DNA of 64,000 nucleotides from Pseudomonas azotoformans (GCF_001579805.1 NZ_CP014546.1:6014001-6078000), one strand, 5' to 3'. Positions 52,749 through 62,095 are shown, counted from the stretch's first letter. Made by a program: numbers and translations. The notes: generated by a model not told the origin, from the sequence alone.

Positions 52749-53924
52749 TTGGAACGTTATGAATCGCTGGTCATCGGCTTGGGCGCCATGGGTGCCGCCA
52801 CGGTGTACCAACTGGCCAAGGCCGGCGTGAAGGTCGCCGGGATCGACCGTCATCACCCTCCCCACACGCTTGGTTCCAGCCATGGCGATACGCGGATCAC
52901 GCGGTTGTCGGTGGGTGAAGGCGCGCAGTACGTGCCCATCGTGCGTAATTCGCATCGCATCTGGCGGGAGTTGGAGGCGCTGTCGGGGGAGTCGTTGTTC
53001 GAACAGTCGGGGTTGCTGGTGCTCACCTCCCGTGAGGATTTCGACCCAAGCGATGAAACCGACTTCACCTTGCGCACCATTGGCCTGGCGCAAACCTACG
53101 GTATCGAGCATGAGGTGCTGGACGCGGCGCAGATTCGCCAGCGCTTTCGGCAGTTTGCCCAGGTGGTCGACAGCGCTATCGGCTATTACGAACCCGGTGG
53201 CGGGTTCGTGCGGCCCGAGCGCTGCATCGAAGTGCAGTTGCGTCTGGCCGAACAACAGGGCGCGACGTTGTACACAGGCGAAACCGTGACCCACATCTGC
53301 TCGGACGAGTACGGCGTGACGGTGACCACCGACCAACGCACCTTGCAGGCCGACAAGCTAGTGGTCAGCGCGGGCAACTGGGCGGGGGGGTTGCTGGGGG
53401 CGCCGTTTGATCGGTTGCTCAAGGTCTATCGCCAGCAGCTGTTCTGGTTCGAAACGGAGCTGGATGCGGCGCTGGTCGGCGCGTCTCCTACGTTCATTTT
53501 TACCCATGGGCCGGGCGAGGGTCACACTAACTACGGCTTCCCGGCGTTGCCTGGCGAGGGCAGTTTGAAAGTGGCGACGGCGCAGTATCACACCGTGTCC
53601 ACGCCGCAGACGCTCGACCGCACCGTTTCGCCCGCCCAGGAGCGGGAGATGTACGAGCAACAGGTGCAGGGCCGTATCGCCGGGCTGACGGCCAAGGTGG
53701 TCAAGTCGGCGGTGTGCGCCTACACGGTGACGCCGGACCATCATTTCATCATCGACCGGCACCCGAGGCTGCAGCACACCTTGGTGGTGTCGCCGTGTTC
53801 GGGGCATGGCTTCAAGCATTCGGCGGCATTGGGTGAGGCGTTTGCGCAGTGGTGCGTGAAGGGCGAGAGCGAGTTGGATCTGTCGTCGTTTTCGTTGAAG
53901 CGTTTTGAAGGACAATCGTTCTAA
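52749..53924 (+). CDS. solA: N-methyl-L-tryptophan oxidase / sarcosine-oxidase type FAD enzyme
   Basis: A 391-residue FAD-dependent amine oxidase. The N-terminus has the dinucleotide fold VIGLGAMGAATVYQLAKAGV (beta-alpha-beta, GxGxxG), then SSHGDTRITR as the FAD-linkage region, and a Cys in SPCSGHGFKHS that would bind FAD covalently. The pattern matches SolA and monomeric sarcosine oxidase, which oxidise N-methyl amines and release formaldehyde and H2O2. The start is TTG; no ATG is nearby. It follows the epoxide hydrolase by 67 bp. Exact substrate not certain, so the symbol is tentative. Confidence 0.82.
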   Translation: MERYESLVIGLGAMGAATVYQLAKAGVKVAGIDRHHPPHTLGSSHGDTRITRLSVGEGAQYVPIVRNSHRIWRELEALSGESLFEQSGLLVLTSREDFDPSDETDFTLRTIGLAQTYGIEHEVLDAAQIRQRFRQFAQVVDSAIGYYEPGGGFVRPERCIEVQLRLAEQQGATLYTGETVTHICSDEYGVTVTTDQRTLQADKLVVSAGNWAGGLLGAPFDRLLKVYRQQLFWFETELDAALVGASPTFIFTHGPGEGHTNYGFPALPGEGSLKVATAQYHTVSTPQTLDRTVSPAQEREMYEQQVQGRIAGLTAKVVKSAVCAYTVTPDHHFIIDRHPRLQHTLVVSPCSGHGFKHSAALGEAFAQWCVKGESELDLSSFSLKRFEGQSF

Positions 53925-53936
53925 GAACGAGGGGCT

Positions 53937-54659
53937 TCAAAAGCTGCGGACCAACGAACCAAACAGATCACCCTCGGGCATTTTGCTCACTGGGATCTCG
54001 GCATTTTCAAACCACTCCCGACTGGCCTCAGGGTGCGGGCCGCTCAGCACCACCACGCCCTTTTCAAAGGTATACCGCGCCGCCGCCACGTCTCCGTTGC
54101 GGTAGGTGGCGATGGTTTTATACGACCCTTTCGGAAAGTACGGGCCATCCTGGAAGAACACTTGGTCAGGCTTGCCCGCCCACGTGACCTGCACCGCGGC
54201 GTCGGCGATGCCGGGCACTTCGAAACCGGGGCGGCCGGCTTCGCCGTCGAGGTCCTGGGGGATCAGGCCAAGGTTGTTGTCATCCGCCAGGTAGGCGCCC
54301 ATGCACAAGCCCAGGTAGCGGCCACCGTTGGCGACGTAGCCGCGGATGGCCTCGCTGCGCGCATCACCCAGGCTGCGCAGCGCTGCGGGAATGTCCTGGC
54401 CGCCGCCAGGTTGTACGTAGAGGTCGTAGCGCGCCAGGGTTTGTGGCGTGATGTCGATCGACTCATCCGCGCCCACAAAATCGATGTGATAGTTGGGATT
54501 GAGTCGTTGCAGGGCTTTCGCCACGTTTTCGGAACAGTCATCACAACCCGCCGGGCCCCGGTAGATGGCGACGTGGGTGATAGGCGTCGCGGCCTCGGCC
54601 GGTGACGGCAGCAGCAGCGCAAAAGCAAACAAGGTGGCGGCGGTGGCTCGCAGGTTCAT
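53937..54659 (-). CDS. BPL-N domain protein (amidotransferase-like fold), exported
   Basis: A 240-residue protein with signal peptide MNLRATAATLFAFALLLPSP (cleavage near AEA). The mature part resembles the biotin-protein-ligase N-terminal domain, a class I glutamine-amidotransferase fold: ARYDLYVQPGGGQDIPAALR and YLGLCMGAYLA with the elbow Cys. A CxxC-type pair (GCDDCS) sits near the mature start. GGAG precedes the ATG at 54659; the longer frame is not used. Periplasmic location with a Cys nucleophile suggests a hydrolase, but the reaction is unknown. Confidence 0.8.
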   Translation of the reverse strand: MNLRATAATLFAFALLLPSPAEAATPITHVAIYRGPAGCDDCSENVAKALQRLNPNYHIDFVGADESIDITPQTLARYDLYVQPGGGQDIPAALRSLGDARSEAIRGYVANGGRYLGLCMGAYLADDNNLGLIPQDLDGEAGRPGFEVPGIADAAVQVTWAGKPDQVFFQDGPYFPKGSYKTIATYRNGDVAAARYTFEKGVVVLSGPHPEASREWFENAEIPVSKMPEGDLFGSLVRSF

Positions 54660-54775
54660 GGCGATGGGCTCCAGGGCGGACACCCCAAAGCCTATAGCGA
54701 TTGCGCCGTTCAATCCGTTAACAGTTGTAAAAACTCGGCGCCTTGCTACCGCCTTAAGGCGTCACGCCAGTGGCT

Positions 54776-55402
54776 TCATTGGGCAAACGCATACGTCCCG
54801 CCCTGCTCCACCGCCTTGCGATACGCAGGTCGCGCCTGGAATTTCTCCACCCACGCCGCCAAGTTCGGGTAGGCCTGCAACTTGCCCTGGGCCCTGGCGA
54901 TTTCACCGATAAAGCTCATCTGAATATCCGCGCCGCTCAGCTCATCGCCGAGCAGGTAGGCTCTGCCCGCGAGCACGTCGTTCAGGTAACCGAGGTAGTT
55001 GGCGACTTCCGATTCGATCCGCGGATGCAACGGTGCGCCTGCCTCGCCCAGGCGGCCGACGTAGAGGTTGAGCATCAACGGCAACATGGCCGAACCTTCG
55101 GCAAAGTGCAGCCATTGCACGTAGTGGTCGTAGGTGGCGCTGGCAGGGTCCGGTTGCAGACGGCCCTGGCCGTGGCGGCGGATCAGGTAGTCGATGATGG
55201 CGGCGGACTCGATCAGCACCAGGCCGCCGTCTTCGATCACCGGGGATTTGCCCAGCGGGTTGATCGCCTTGAGCTCCGGCGGTGCGAGATTGGTTTTCGG
55301 GTCGCGCTGATAGCGCTTGATCTCGTAGGGCAAGCCGAGTTCTTCGAGCAGCCACAGGATGCGTTGCGAGCGTGAGTTGTTGAGGTGGTGGACGATGATC
55401 AT
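54776..55402 (-). CDS. Glutathione S-transferase
   Basis: A 208-residue soluble GST. The N-terminal thioredoxin-like domain (HHLNNSRSQRILWLLEELGLPYE, then NPLGKSPVIEDGG with the glutathione-binding cis-Pro, and ESAAIIDYL) is followed by the all-helical C-domain with DELSGADIQMSF. Likely detoxifies electrophiles. The region is compact: a BPL-N gene follows downstream at 116 bp. Class (beta or theta-like) not assignable. Confidence 0.93.
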   Translation of the reverse strand: MIIVHHLNNSRSQRILWLLEELGLPYEIKRYQRDPKTNLAPPELKAINPLGKSPVIEDGGLVLIESAAIIDYLIRRHGQGRLQPDPASATYDHYVQWLHFAEGSAMLPLMLNLYVGRLGEAGAPLHPRIESEVANYLGYLNDVLAGRAYLLGDELSGADIQMSFIGEIARAQGKLQAYPNLAAWVEKFQARPAYRKAVEQGGTYAFAQ

Positions 55403-55531
55403 TGAAGGCTCCGCAGGGCGAGAGGGGTGTCTTGGAACAGACTACGCCAGCCTTCGGGAGTGCCGACAAATAATTTTCTGCGTGACGGACGCCGTGGTTA
55501 CCATGGGAATCGATTCGAGAGGAGGCACAGC

Positions 55532-55987
55532 ATGGATCTGAAATTCAGCCACGTCGACATACTGGTCGAAAACCTTGAAGAGGCCTGTGCCTATTACGCA
55601 CACATTCTCAAGGCACGCATTTCCAAGACGTTCGTGTGGGAACGCGGCGGCCTGCACGTGCGGTATGCCGTGGTGCTGATGGGGCAAGAACGCTTCATGC
55701 TGGTCCAGCCGATCGCCGGGAACTTGCGAGAGCTGTTGGACGCCCACGGCGAAGGCATGATTTACCGCCACTGCTACACCACGCCGGACATCGAGATCGC
55801 TTATGACGAACTGATCGCCGCCGGTGTGCAGCCGGAGAACGAAAACGGCGTGCCCCTGGCCCGCGAGAACCTGCAATCACCGTCCGGGGGGCGCATTATC
55901 TGGCTGCCCAAGCGTTTCGGGCATTTCTCCATGGAGATCCTCGAAGAGGCGACCCTGGAGGCGTTTATTGTGGAGGCGTTTGGCTGA
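55532..55987 (+). CDS. VOC/glyoxalase-superfamily protein
   Basis: A 151-residue metal-dependent superfamily member: FSHVDILVENLEEACAYYAHIL at the start is the first beta-alpha-beta unit, and the second repeat includes YTTPDIEIAYDELIAAGVQ and GGRIIWLPKRFGHFSMEIL. The start at 55532 follows GAGAGGAGG. Metal ligands are plausible (His in FSHVD, Glu in MEILEE). Substrate unknown. Its end overlaps the convergent TetR gene by 23 bp. Confidence 0.85.
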   Translation: MDLKFSHVDILVENLEEACAYYAHILKARISKTFVWERGGLHVRYAVVLMGQERFMLVQPIAGNLRELLDAHGEGMIYRHCYTTPDIEIAYDELIAAGVQPENENGVPLARENLQSPSGGRIIWLPKRFGHFSMEILEEATLEAFIVEAFG

Positions 55988-56591
55988 TCGAGGCCCACGC
56001 CGCCTGCGCCAGCAACGCGGCGTAGTGATTCGGGCTGTGCTTGACCCGGCCGGATAACCACGCACGGGCATAGCTTTCGGCCGCGCCGATGATCAGCGAC
56101 AGCAGCAGTTCTGCCGGGATATGGCTGAACGCCTCACGGCGGCCTTCGTCGCTCATCCACTCGGTCAATTGCGCGTTGCGCTGTTTGTTACGGGTGAGCA
56201 GTTCGTCCTTGTGCGGGCCGTTGGCCACGGCGAAACGGCTCTGGAACATAAAGCGCGCCCATTCGGGTTGCGCATCCACCCACTCCACATAACTGCGCAC
56301 CAGCGCTTCCACACCAGCCTGGGCGGTTTGCGCCTGTTTGAGGTGTTGCTCCCGCAATGCGGCCTGATCTTCCAACGCGGCAAAAAACAGCGCGGCGACG
56401 ATGCCTTCCTTGTTGCCGAAGTGATGGTAAATGGCGCCCACGCTGGTCTCGCACCGCGCGCGGATGGTTTCGATATTCGTCGCTTCAATACCCACGTCGT
56501 TAAAGCTGGCCAGGGCCTCGCGCAGGATGCTGCGCTTGAGGTCGCTGCGCCGGCCCGGGAAGGTGCGCTCGATCAGGTCAGGTGCGTGCAT
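55965..56591 (-). CDS. TetR-family regulator
   Basis: A 208-residue repressor. I take the ATG at 56591 (MHAPDLIERTFPGRRSDLKR), since residues upstream in frame fall in the promoter region. The helix-turn-helix is GIEATNIETIRARCETSVGAIYHHFGNKEGIV. It diverges from the DUF4442 gene over 136 bp with two clear palindromes (56670-56704), the probable operators for both. Convergent overlap of 23 bp with the VOC gene at its end. Confidence 0.9.
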   Translation of the reverse strand: MHAPDLIERTFPGRRSDLKRSILREALASFNDVGIEATNIETIRARCETSVGAIYHHFGNKEGIVAALFFAALEDQAALREQHLKQAQTAQAGVEALVRSYVEWVDAQPEWARFMFQSRFAVANGPHKDELLTRNKQRNAQLTEWMSDEGRREAFSHIPAELLLSLIIGAAESYARAWLSGRVKHSPNHYAALLAQAAWASISQTPPQ

Positions 56592-56651
56592 GAAGTGGCT
56601 CGCCAAATGTACGGAGTCTAATGGTACGGCCGCCCGCAGAGAAGGCACGGC

Positions 56652-56704
56652 TTGACATGGCTGGATTTTACGGAATATTGTTCCGTTACAGAATATTATT
56701 CTGT
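56652..56704 (+). promoter_or_regulatory. Promoter and twin TetR operators of the DUF4442 gene
   Basis: TTGACA (56652-56657) is a consensus -35. Two 17-bp palindromes follow: ACGGAATATTGTTCCGT (56670-56686, one mismatch) and ACAGAATATTATTCTGT (56688-56704, perfect), starting 18 bp apart. The first covers the -10 area (ATATTG at 56675-56680), so binding would block transcription. Confidence 0.75.
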
Positions 56705-56727
56705 AATCATTATCAAGAGGATTATCC

Positions 56728-57168
56728 ATGAGCCAGTTTCTCAACCTGTTCAACAGCGCAGGCCCTGCAGCGTTTAGCCAAATGGCCTGCCAAGTGGCGC
56801 CCTACTTCAGCACCATCAACCCGCAAGTCGCCGAGCTGCGGCCTGGGCACGCAGTGGTCAACGTGCCGTTTCGCAAGGAAATCACCAACCACCTGGCCTC
56901 CGTGCATGCCATTGCGTTGTGCAACGCGGCGGAACTGGCGGGTGGGACGATGACGGACGTGTCGATCCCCCAAGGCGCCAAGTGGATCCCCAAGGGCATG
57001 ACCGTGGAATACCTGGCGAAGGCAAAGTCGAACATCCGCGCCGTGGCGGATGGCAGCGGCATTGATTGGTCCACCGCAGGGGACAAGATCGTGCCGGTGG
57101 ATATTTTTGATGAGGGCGACGTGAAGGTGTTCACCGCCCGGATCACCATGAATGTGAAGATCGCCTGA
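56728..57168 (+). CDS. DUF4442 hotdog-fold thioesterase-like protein
   Basis: A 146-residue protein of the hotdog superfamily (ELRPGHAVVNVPFRKEITNH, then VHAIALCNAAELAGGTMTDV). Members hydrolyse or bind acyl-CoA or acyl-carrier thioesters. Catalytic residues in this branch are not well fixed, so the activity is inferred. The gene is under a consensus promoter overlapped by a TetR operator pair and diverges from that TetR gene. The last codons are followed by the OPT transporter gene on the other strand. Confidence 0.83.
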   Translation: MSQFLNLFNSAGPAAFSQMACQVAPYFSTINPQVAELRPGHAVVNVPFRKEITNHLASVHAIALCNAAELAGGTMTDVSIPQGAKWIPKGMTVEYLAKAKSNIRAVADGSGIDWSTAGDKIVPVDIFDEGDVKVFTARITMNVKIA

Positions 57169-57206
57169 GGCCCTGGCGGCTGGCTCGGCAACTGCCGAGC
57201 CACGCT

Positions 57207-58943
57207 TCAGCTCACCATCGACCACAGTGAAGCACCTACGCCGGTGATGCTCTCCCCCGCAATCAAGCCGGCGGCGGCGGTAATTGCAAAGCGTTCGGTG
57301 AGGCTCGGCCAGCGGCAGCTCAGCAGCCAAGTCAGTATGGCGCCCAGGGCCATCATCAGCGAGACCGAGGCCGGCAGCACAAAGGCCAGGCCCAGGGCGG
57401 CGGCACTCGGGAGGAAGCGGGCACGATGGGCAGGCAAGGTGCTGTCCAGCACACCGAGCACTACGCCAACCAGGCCGCCGATGGCAATCGCCCAGCGGAT
57501 GCTGGTCGACAGTGAATCCAACCCATGGGTGAGGGTTTGCGCCACGGCTTTCCAGGTAGCGACCGCCGGGGCTGGCCACTCTTCGGTGAGCAGCATGGTT
57601 TGCGGATCCGGGATCAACGCCAGGTAGGCGAAGACGCCAACGATACTGCCGATGAAAATCCCCAGGATCTGCGCGATCACCTGCTTATGCGGCGTGGCGC
57701 CGATGGCCTTGCCCACCTTGAAATCATTCATCAAGTCGGTGCACTGCCCTGCCGAGCCACCGGCCGTGTTGGCGCTCATCAGGTTGATCGGCACCTGCCC
57801 CGGCGCGACGATGCCAAAGCTCAGCTGGGACAGCTGCCCGATGGCGCCAATAGGCGGAATGCCGGTGGCACCCACCACGCGCGCAGCCACGGCGGCGAGG
57901 CAGATCGCCAAAGGAATGGTGAGCAAGGCCATGCCGAGATTGATGCCGAACAGCAACGCCTGCAAGCTCACCACCAGCACGATCGCCAACGCAAAACCGG
58001 CCGCCGGCCCCGGTTTTGGCACCGTCCAGCTTGATCCGCCGCTGGCGTGAGTGGACCGGTACAACGCCCACAAACGAATCGCCAGCGAGGCCAAGGTGGA
58101 ACACACCATCAGGCTCACACCCGGCCACAGCAACCACTCCACCAACGCGGCGAACTGCGGGCCGCTGCTGCCCGCAGGCAAGGTCACCAACTGTTGCGCC
58201 AGCAGCCAGGGACCCAGGCCACCCCAGGCGAGCAAGGCGCCGAGCAGCAAGGTCAGGCCCACGCGAATGCCGATAATGCCGCCAAACCCCACCAGCAATA
58301 GCGAAGGGTCGGCAGTAAACGTCAGGCGCTCCAACGGGGCACTGGGCGACCAGCGCGGGAAGGCCCACATAAAGGTATCCACCCACTTGACCAGCCCGGA
58401 GAGTAAGGCGGCGCTGAGCAGCACCTTCAAGCGCGTCGCGGCTTCGCGTCCGTGATTGTAGATGTGCAACAGGGTTTCCAGGGTGGCCATGCCCTCGGGG
58501 AATTTCAGCGCCTTGTCATTGAGCAGCGAGGGCCGTAGATACCAGGCGATCCAGATGCCCAGGAAACTCACCGAGAACACCCAGGCGATCATCGGGATGG
58601 CGTCCAACTGGTTGCCGGTCAGCAAGGTATAGGCCGGGATCGGCGCCACCAACCCACCCGAAATAATCGACGCGGCGGCTGACGCGACGGTCTGGTTGAT
58701 GTTGCTTTCGTGCAAGGTCCACGGCAGGTGGTCGGTGGAACGCTTGGCCACGCCTTGAAAGATGGCGTAGCCGATCAGCAGCGCGATGATCGACATGTTG
58801 AACGACCAGCCGATCTTCAACCCGGCGTAGACATTGGACGGCGTGAGCAGGATGCCGAGGACGCTGCCGGTGAGGACGGCGCGCAGGCTGAGTTCGCGGG
58901 TGACGGGGCCGTGCGGGAGGGTCGTTGGCGGGGCTGAAGTCAT
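57207..58943 (-). CDS. OPT-family oligopeptide (or metal-chelate) transporter
   Basis: Inner-membrane protein of 578 residues with about 14-15 hydrophobic helices. Family marks: TPSNVYAGLKIGWSFNMSIIA near the start, and SANTAGGSAGQCTDLMNDFKVG in the middle, a conserved OPT stretch. Bacterial OPT proteins bring in small peptides or metal-chelate complexes by proton symport. Shorter than the usual 640-700 residues but complete from start to stop. Its own promoter region and a REP-like inverted pair separate it from the chemoreceptor gene. Confidence 0.88.
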   Translation of the reverse strand: MTSAPPTTLPHGPVTRELSLRAVLTGSVLGILLTPSNVYAGLKIGWSFNMSIIALLIGYAIFQGVAKRSTDHLPWTLHESNINQTVASAAASIISGGLVAPIPAYTLLTGNQLDAIPMIAWVFSVSFLGIWIAWYLRPSLLNDKALKFPEGMATLETLLHIYNHGREAATRLKVLLSAALLSGLVKWVDTFMWAFPRWSPSAPLERLTFTADPSLLLVGFGGIIGIRVGLTLLLGALLAWGGLGPWLLAQQLVTLPAGSSGPQFAALVEWLLWPGVSLMVCSTLASLAIRLWALYRSTHASGGSSWTVPKPGPAAGFALAIVLVVSLQALLFGINLGMALLTIPLAICLAAVAARVVGATGIPPIGAIGQLSQLSFGIVAPGQVPINLMSANTAGGSAGQCTDLMNDFKVGKAIGATPHKQVIAQILGIFIGSIVGVFAYLALIPDPQTMLLTEEWPAPAVATWKAVAQTLTHGLDSLSTSIRWAIAIGGLVGVVLGVLDSTLPAHRARFLPSAAALGLAFVLPASVSLMMALGAILTWLLSCRWPSLTERFAITAAAGLIAGESITGVGASLWSMVS

Positions 58944-59022
58944 GCGGAGTCCTTTCGGCGACGAAACAGAGCGACCTAGTAAGTGAGCCCTGTAGAAGCC
59001 GAAGGTTCCTGTGGTGGGAGAG

Positions 59023-59166
59023 CTTCCTGTGGTGAGCGGGCTTGCCCCGCGTTGGGCTGCGAAGCGGCCCTAAATTCTGGCGACTCGGTTTAACTGACGA
59101 TGCGCGGTGTTTTTAATGGGGCTGCTTCGCAGCCCAGCGCGGGGCAAGCCCGCTCACTACAGGAAG
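59023..59166. repeat. Inverted pair of REP-like sequences
   Basis: Arms of about 48 bp (59023-59070 and 59118-59166) are near-perfect inverted copies with the core GAGCGGGCTTGCCCCGCG, separated by 47 bp of non-repetitive DNA. This is the layout of REP doublets common in fluorescent pseudomonads. They are mobilised by RAYT transposases encoded elsewhere. No RAYT gene is in this window. Confidence 0.8.
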
Positions 59167-59189
59167 CCTGATAGCCACAAAAAACCTGC

Positions 59190-61247
59190 TCAACCCAGGC
59201 GAAACCGCGCAGTATTGTCGCTCAATGCCTGGCTGCCTTTGCTCAAGGTGTCGGCCGCCCGGTTCACTGCCCGTGCGCCATCAAGCAAACGCCCGGCCGC
59301 CTGGTCCACTTGCTGGATATTGCCGCTCACTTCATCCGCCGTCGCCGCTTGCTCTTCAACAGCGGTGGCGATCTGCGCCAAGGTGTCGGTGACGTGCTGC
59401 ACCGCACCGGCAATCTCGCCCAAACGCGTGCCCAACCCGGTGACGGATTCAGCATCCGTCAGTGCCTGTTCACACGCGGCGCCCATCAACGTGACCGCTT
59501 GGCTGACCGTGGCGCGCAGGCTGTCGACCGTGCCGGCGATCTGCGCCGTGGACGCCTGGGTGCGTTGCGACAGGCTGCGCACTTCATCAGCCACCACGGC
59601 AAACCCTCGGCCCTGCTCACCGGCACGGGCGGCTTCGATGGCGGCGTTGAGCGCCAGCAGGTTGGTCTGCTCGGCAATGCCACGGATGGTGTCGACCACC
59701 GATTGAATCTGCTGGCCCTGCTGGCTGACCTGCTCCAGCGCATCGGCGGTGTCGGTCAAGCGCAGGTTGAGTTGTTGGATACTGGCCGTGGTGCGCTGGC
59801 TGTCGCGGCTGCTGTCTTCGGCGATGCGCCGGGTCTGCTGGGCGCTGCCGGAAGCTTGTTCGCAGCTCTTGGCAACACCCAGGGACGTCGCGGCCAACTG
59901 GGTGGCCGCAGCGGCAATCTGGCTGATTTGTTGTTGCTGGTCTTCGACTTCGGTAAGGGTGCTGCCCGACTGGGAGTTGAGGGTCAGCACCGCCGAACCC
60001 AGTTGCTGCGTCTCGTGATTGACCCCCAATAGACTGGTGCGCAACTGCACCACCGCCACGTTCAACGCGGTACTGATGGCCGCGAGCTCATCGCGCCCTT
60101 CCACCGCCACCTCGACGCACAGGTTGCCGTCCCGCAGCGACTCGGCCAGGGTGGTGATGCCACTGGCGCTACGGCGGATCGAGGCTTGCAGGCAGATGAA
60201 CAGGTACAACGCGGCCAGCGCCAACAGGCTGAAGGTCGCCGCCACCGGCACGAACTTCTGCAACGAGCGATCACGGTAGTGACCCAGGCGCGCATCCAGC
60301 GAATCGAGGGATTGATTGCGCAGCGCGCCCAGGCTGTCGAGCATACCGTCGACACTGGTTTCGAAGGCCGCCGTGTCGAGCTTGATGGTGCCGCCAAACA
60401 CGCCGTCGTCGAGTACTTTGAGCTCATTGTCCAGGCGTTGCAGGCTGTTGTCGTACTGCACAGTCCAGGGTTCCAGCCCGGCATACTGCTTGGCCTTGAG
60501 CGAGGCCGCGGCCTTGACCAACTGGTCCCGCGCATCACCGATGCGGCCGCGCAGGTCACGCATCTGCAAACGGCTCTGCAAGGTGAACTGCCCCGAGGCA
60601 ATGGACGACTGGCCGACACTGGCCATGCGGCCAATGCGCTCGATCAGGTCGGGGGTGTGCTGGGTAGACATCTGCATCAGCAGGTAGGTTTCCAGCCACG
60701 GGTCGAGGATCAACCCGGCGTCCAGGGTGATCTGCTCGCGAAGGGTTTGCATCGCGGTCAGGGCCGAGGTGAAACGGTCGTAACCGTCCGGCCACCAGCC
60801 CACGGTGCGCAGGGATTGGGAGTCCATGCCCTTGACTGTCGCCTGCAAGGCGTCGAAGCGCGCGAGGATATCGGCACTGGCGTGCTGGGCTTTGAGCGAA
60901 TCGCCCAGGGCTTGCAGGCTTTGCAGGATCACCGGGAAGTTGGCATCCACCTTGTCCATTGCCGCTTTCGCCGCCGGAGTGGGCGCGTGCAGGATGTCCG
61001 CCGCCTTCCAGCGCGCGGCCAGGTTGCGCTGGGCCGTCAACTGGCCATCCAGCGCATCCAGGGCCAACAGTTGCCGGACGCCGGACTGCTCGCTGGAAAT
61101 CACGGTTAATTTGTCGCGATAGTCCGAGCCGATCATCCACAGGCTACCCGCCAGGGGCAGCATGAACAGGAAGAACAGGATCTGGAACTTGCGCGCAAAA
61201 CCAAAACGCCCCAGCAGGCGAATACCCGGTGACAAAAGGCTGTGCAT
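59190..61247 (-). CDS. Methyl-accepting chemotaxis protein
   Basis: A 685-residue chemoreceptor with start at 61247 (MHSLLSPGIRLLG), which places the first membrane helix near residue 25; the longer frame upstream is unlikely. TM1 is FQILFFLFMLPLAGSLWMIG, a periplasmic helical domain spans about 50-330, TM2 is FSLLALAALYLFICLQ, then a HAMP-like linker and the signalling hairpin with GIAEQTNLLALNAAIEAARA near the tip. Methylation-site regions flank it. No pentapeptide CheR tether is at the C-terminus (it ends ALSDNTARFRLG). Ligand unknown. Confidence 0.93.
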   Translation of the reverse strand: MHSLLSPGIRLLGRFGFARKFQILFFLFMLPLAGSLWMIGSDYRDKLTVISSEQSGVRQLLALDALDGQLTAQRNLAARWKAADILHAPTPAAKAAMDKVDANFPVILQSLQALGDSLKAQHASADILARFDALQATVKGMDSQSLRTVGWWPDGYDRFTSALTAMQTLREQITLDAGLILDPWLETYLLMQMSTQHTPDLIERIGRMASVGQSSIASGQFTLQSRLQMRDLRGRIGDARDQLVKAAASLKAKQYAGLEPWTVQYDNSLQRLDNELKVLDDGVFGGTIKLDTAAFETSVDGMLDSLGALRNQSLDSLDARLGHYRDRSLQKFVPVAATFSLLALAALYLFICLQASIRRSASGITTLAESLRDGNLCVEVAVEGRDELAAISTALNVAVVQLRTSLLGVNHETQQLGSAVLTLNSQSGSTLTEVEDQQQQISQIAAAATQLAATSLGVAKSCEQASGSAQQTRRIAEDSSRDSQRTTASIQQLNLRLTDTADALEQVSQQGQQIQSVVDTIRGIAEQTNLLALNAAIEAARAGEQGRGFAVVADEVRSLSQRTQASTAQIAGTVDSLRATVSQAVTLMGAACEQALTDAESVTGLGTRLGEIAGAVQHVTDTLAQIATAVEEQAATADEVSGNIQQVDQAAGRLLDGARAVNRAADTLSKGSQALSDNTARFRLG

Positions 61248-61563
61248 GTCCCACCACTCCCCAAAAACGACCCACGCGGTGCACCGCGGGGTGAAGCCTT
61301 GAAATGACTGACGGCAAAATGCCATGTCATTGATTAGCTTGGCTCAAGCAAGATACGGGCCGTTGATAGAAGGACTGGAGACAGACGGGCGCGCCCACTG
61401 AGCGTGCACGTGCCGTGCTCGAAAATGGGGCAAAAGCACTCAGTGGCGAAGGGATAGCTGTAACTAATGGCGCAGTGCGTAGGAACAGCGGAATTACTTC
61501 CTGCTGATGAGCACTTTTCCTCCCGCTCACACTGAAATCTCCTAATACCACTGGAGATTCATC
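61248..61563. other. Intergenic region, chemoreceptor / M35 peptidase
   Basis: A 316-bp divergent stretch without a supported gene. It holds the promoters of both flanking genes. A TCAA-N14-GCCGTCA string on the leftward strand is near, but does not fit, a FliA promoter (its spacing is one base short). GGAG stands 7 bp before the M35 start. Confidence 0.5.
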
Positions 61564-62076
61564 ATGGCACGTGCACTTAACAGCTCCGAACGCAGAACTT
61601 TCCGTGCAGCTCGCTATGCCGCGTTGCGCTCACTGGAATTCACCATCCATCACCTGAACGGCGGCAATGCCGATGTCGCTAGGGTGTGGATGGGCGTCCA
61701 GCAACCTGGAAACCTGCAAGTCTTGGCTCAACGCCTGTACCGGATTTTTCAGGCACTGCAAAACATTCATGAAGGGCAGGTCAACTGCGAACCCAATGCA
61801 GATTGGTATGCGGAGGTCCACCCCAACGACGCGGGACATCACATCACGCTGGGAGGGGCATTCTTCACCGCCCCGACCTATGGCAACGACTCGCGCGCTG
61901 GCACGTTGATCCACGAAACCAGCCATTTCAACGATGTGCTGGGCACCGACGACCACGCCTACGGCCAGGAAGCCTGCCTGCGACTGGTGCAACAAGCCGA
62001 GCAAGGCGACGGCAACCTGCACACCGTCCTGACCAACGCCGACAACTGGGAATACTTGGTGGAACACACCTACTGA
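61564..62076 (+). CDS. M35-family (Asp-zincin) metallopeptidase-like protein
   Basis: A 170-residue protein with the deuterolysin/peptidyl-Lys endopeptidase motif: HETSHF (HEXXH) near residue 118 and GTDDHAYG about 10 residues on, where the Asp is the third zinc ligand. It is short for this family and has no signal peptide, so it is either cytoplasmic or sent out by a non-Sec route (type VI cargo is a possibility). GGAG precedes the ATG. A strong terminator follows, and then an IS element and a small exported-protein gene. Confidence 0.85.
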   Translation: MARALNSSERRTFRAARYAALRSLEFTIHHLNGGNADVARVWMGVQQPGNLQVLAQRLYRIFQALQNIHEGQVNCEPNADWYAEVHPNDAGHHITLGGAFFTAPTYGNDSRAGTLIHETSHFNDVLGTDDHAYGQEACLRLVQQAEQGDGNLHTVLTNADNWEYLVEHTY

Positions 62077-62095
62077 GTTGCGTTTGCAGCACTCG

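Noticed and set aside
61313..61345. Possible FliA-type promoter before the chemoreceptor gene
   Set aside because: TCAA and GCCG parts are present, but the spacer is one base too short and the ending differs from consensus, so I do not list it.
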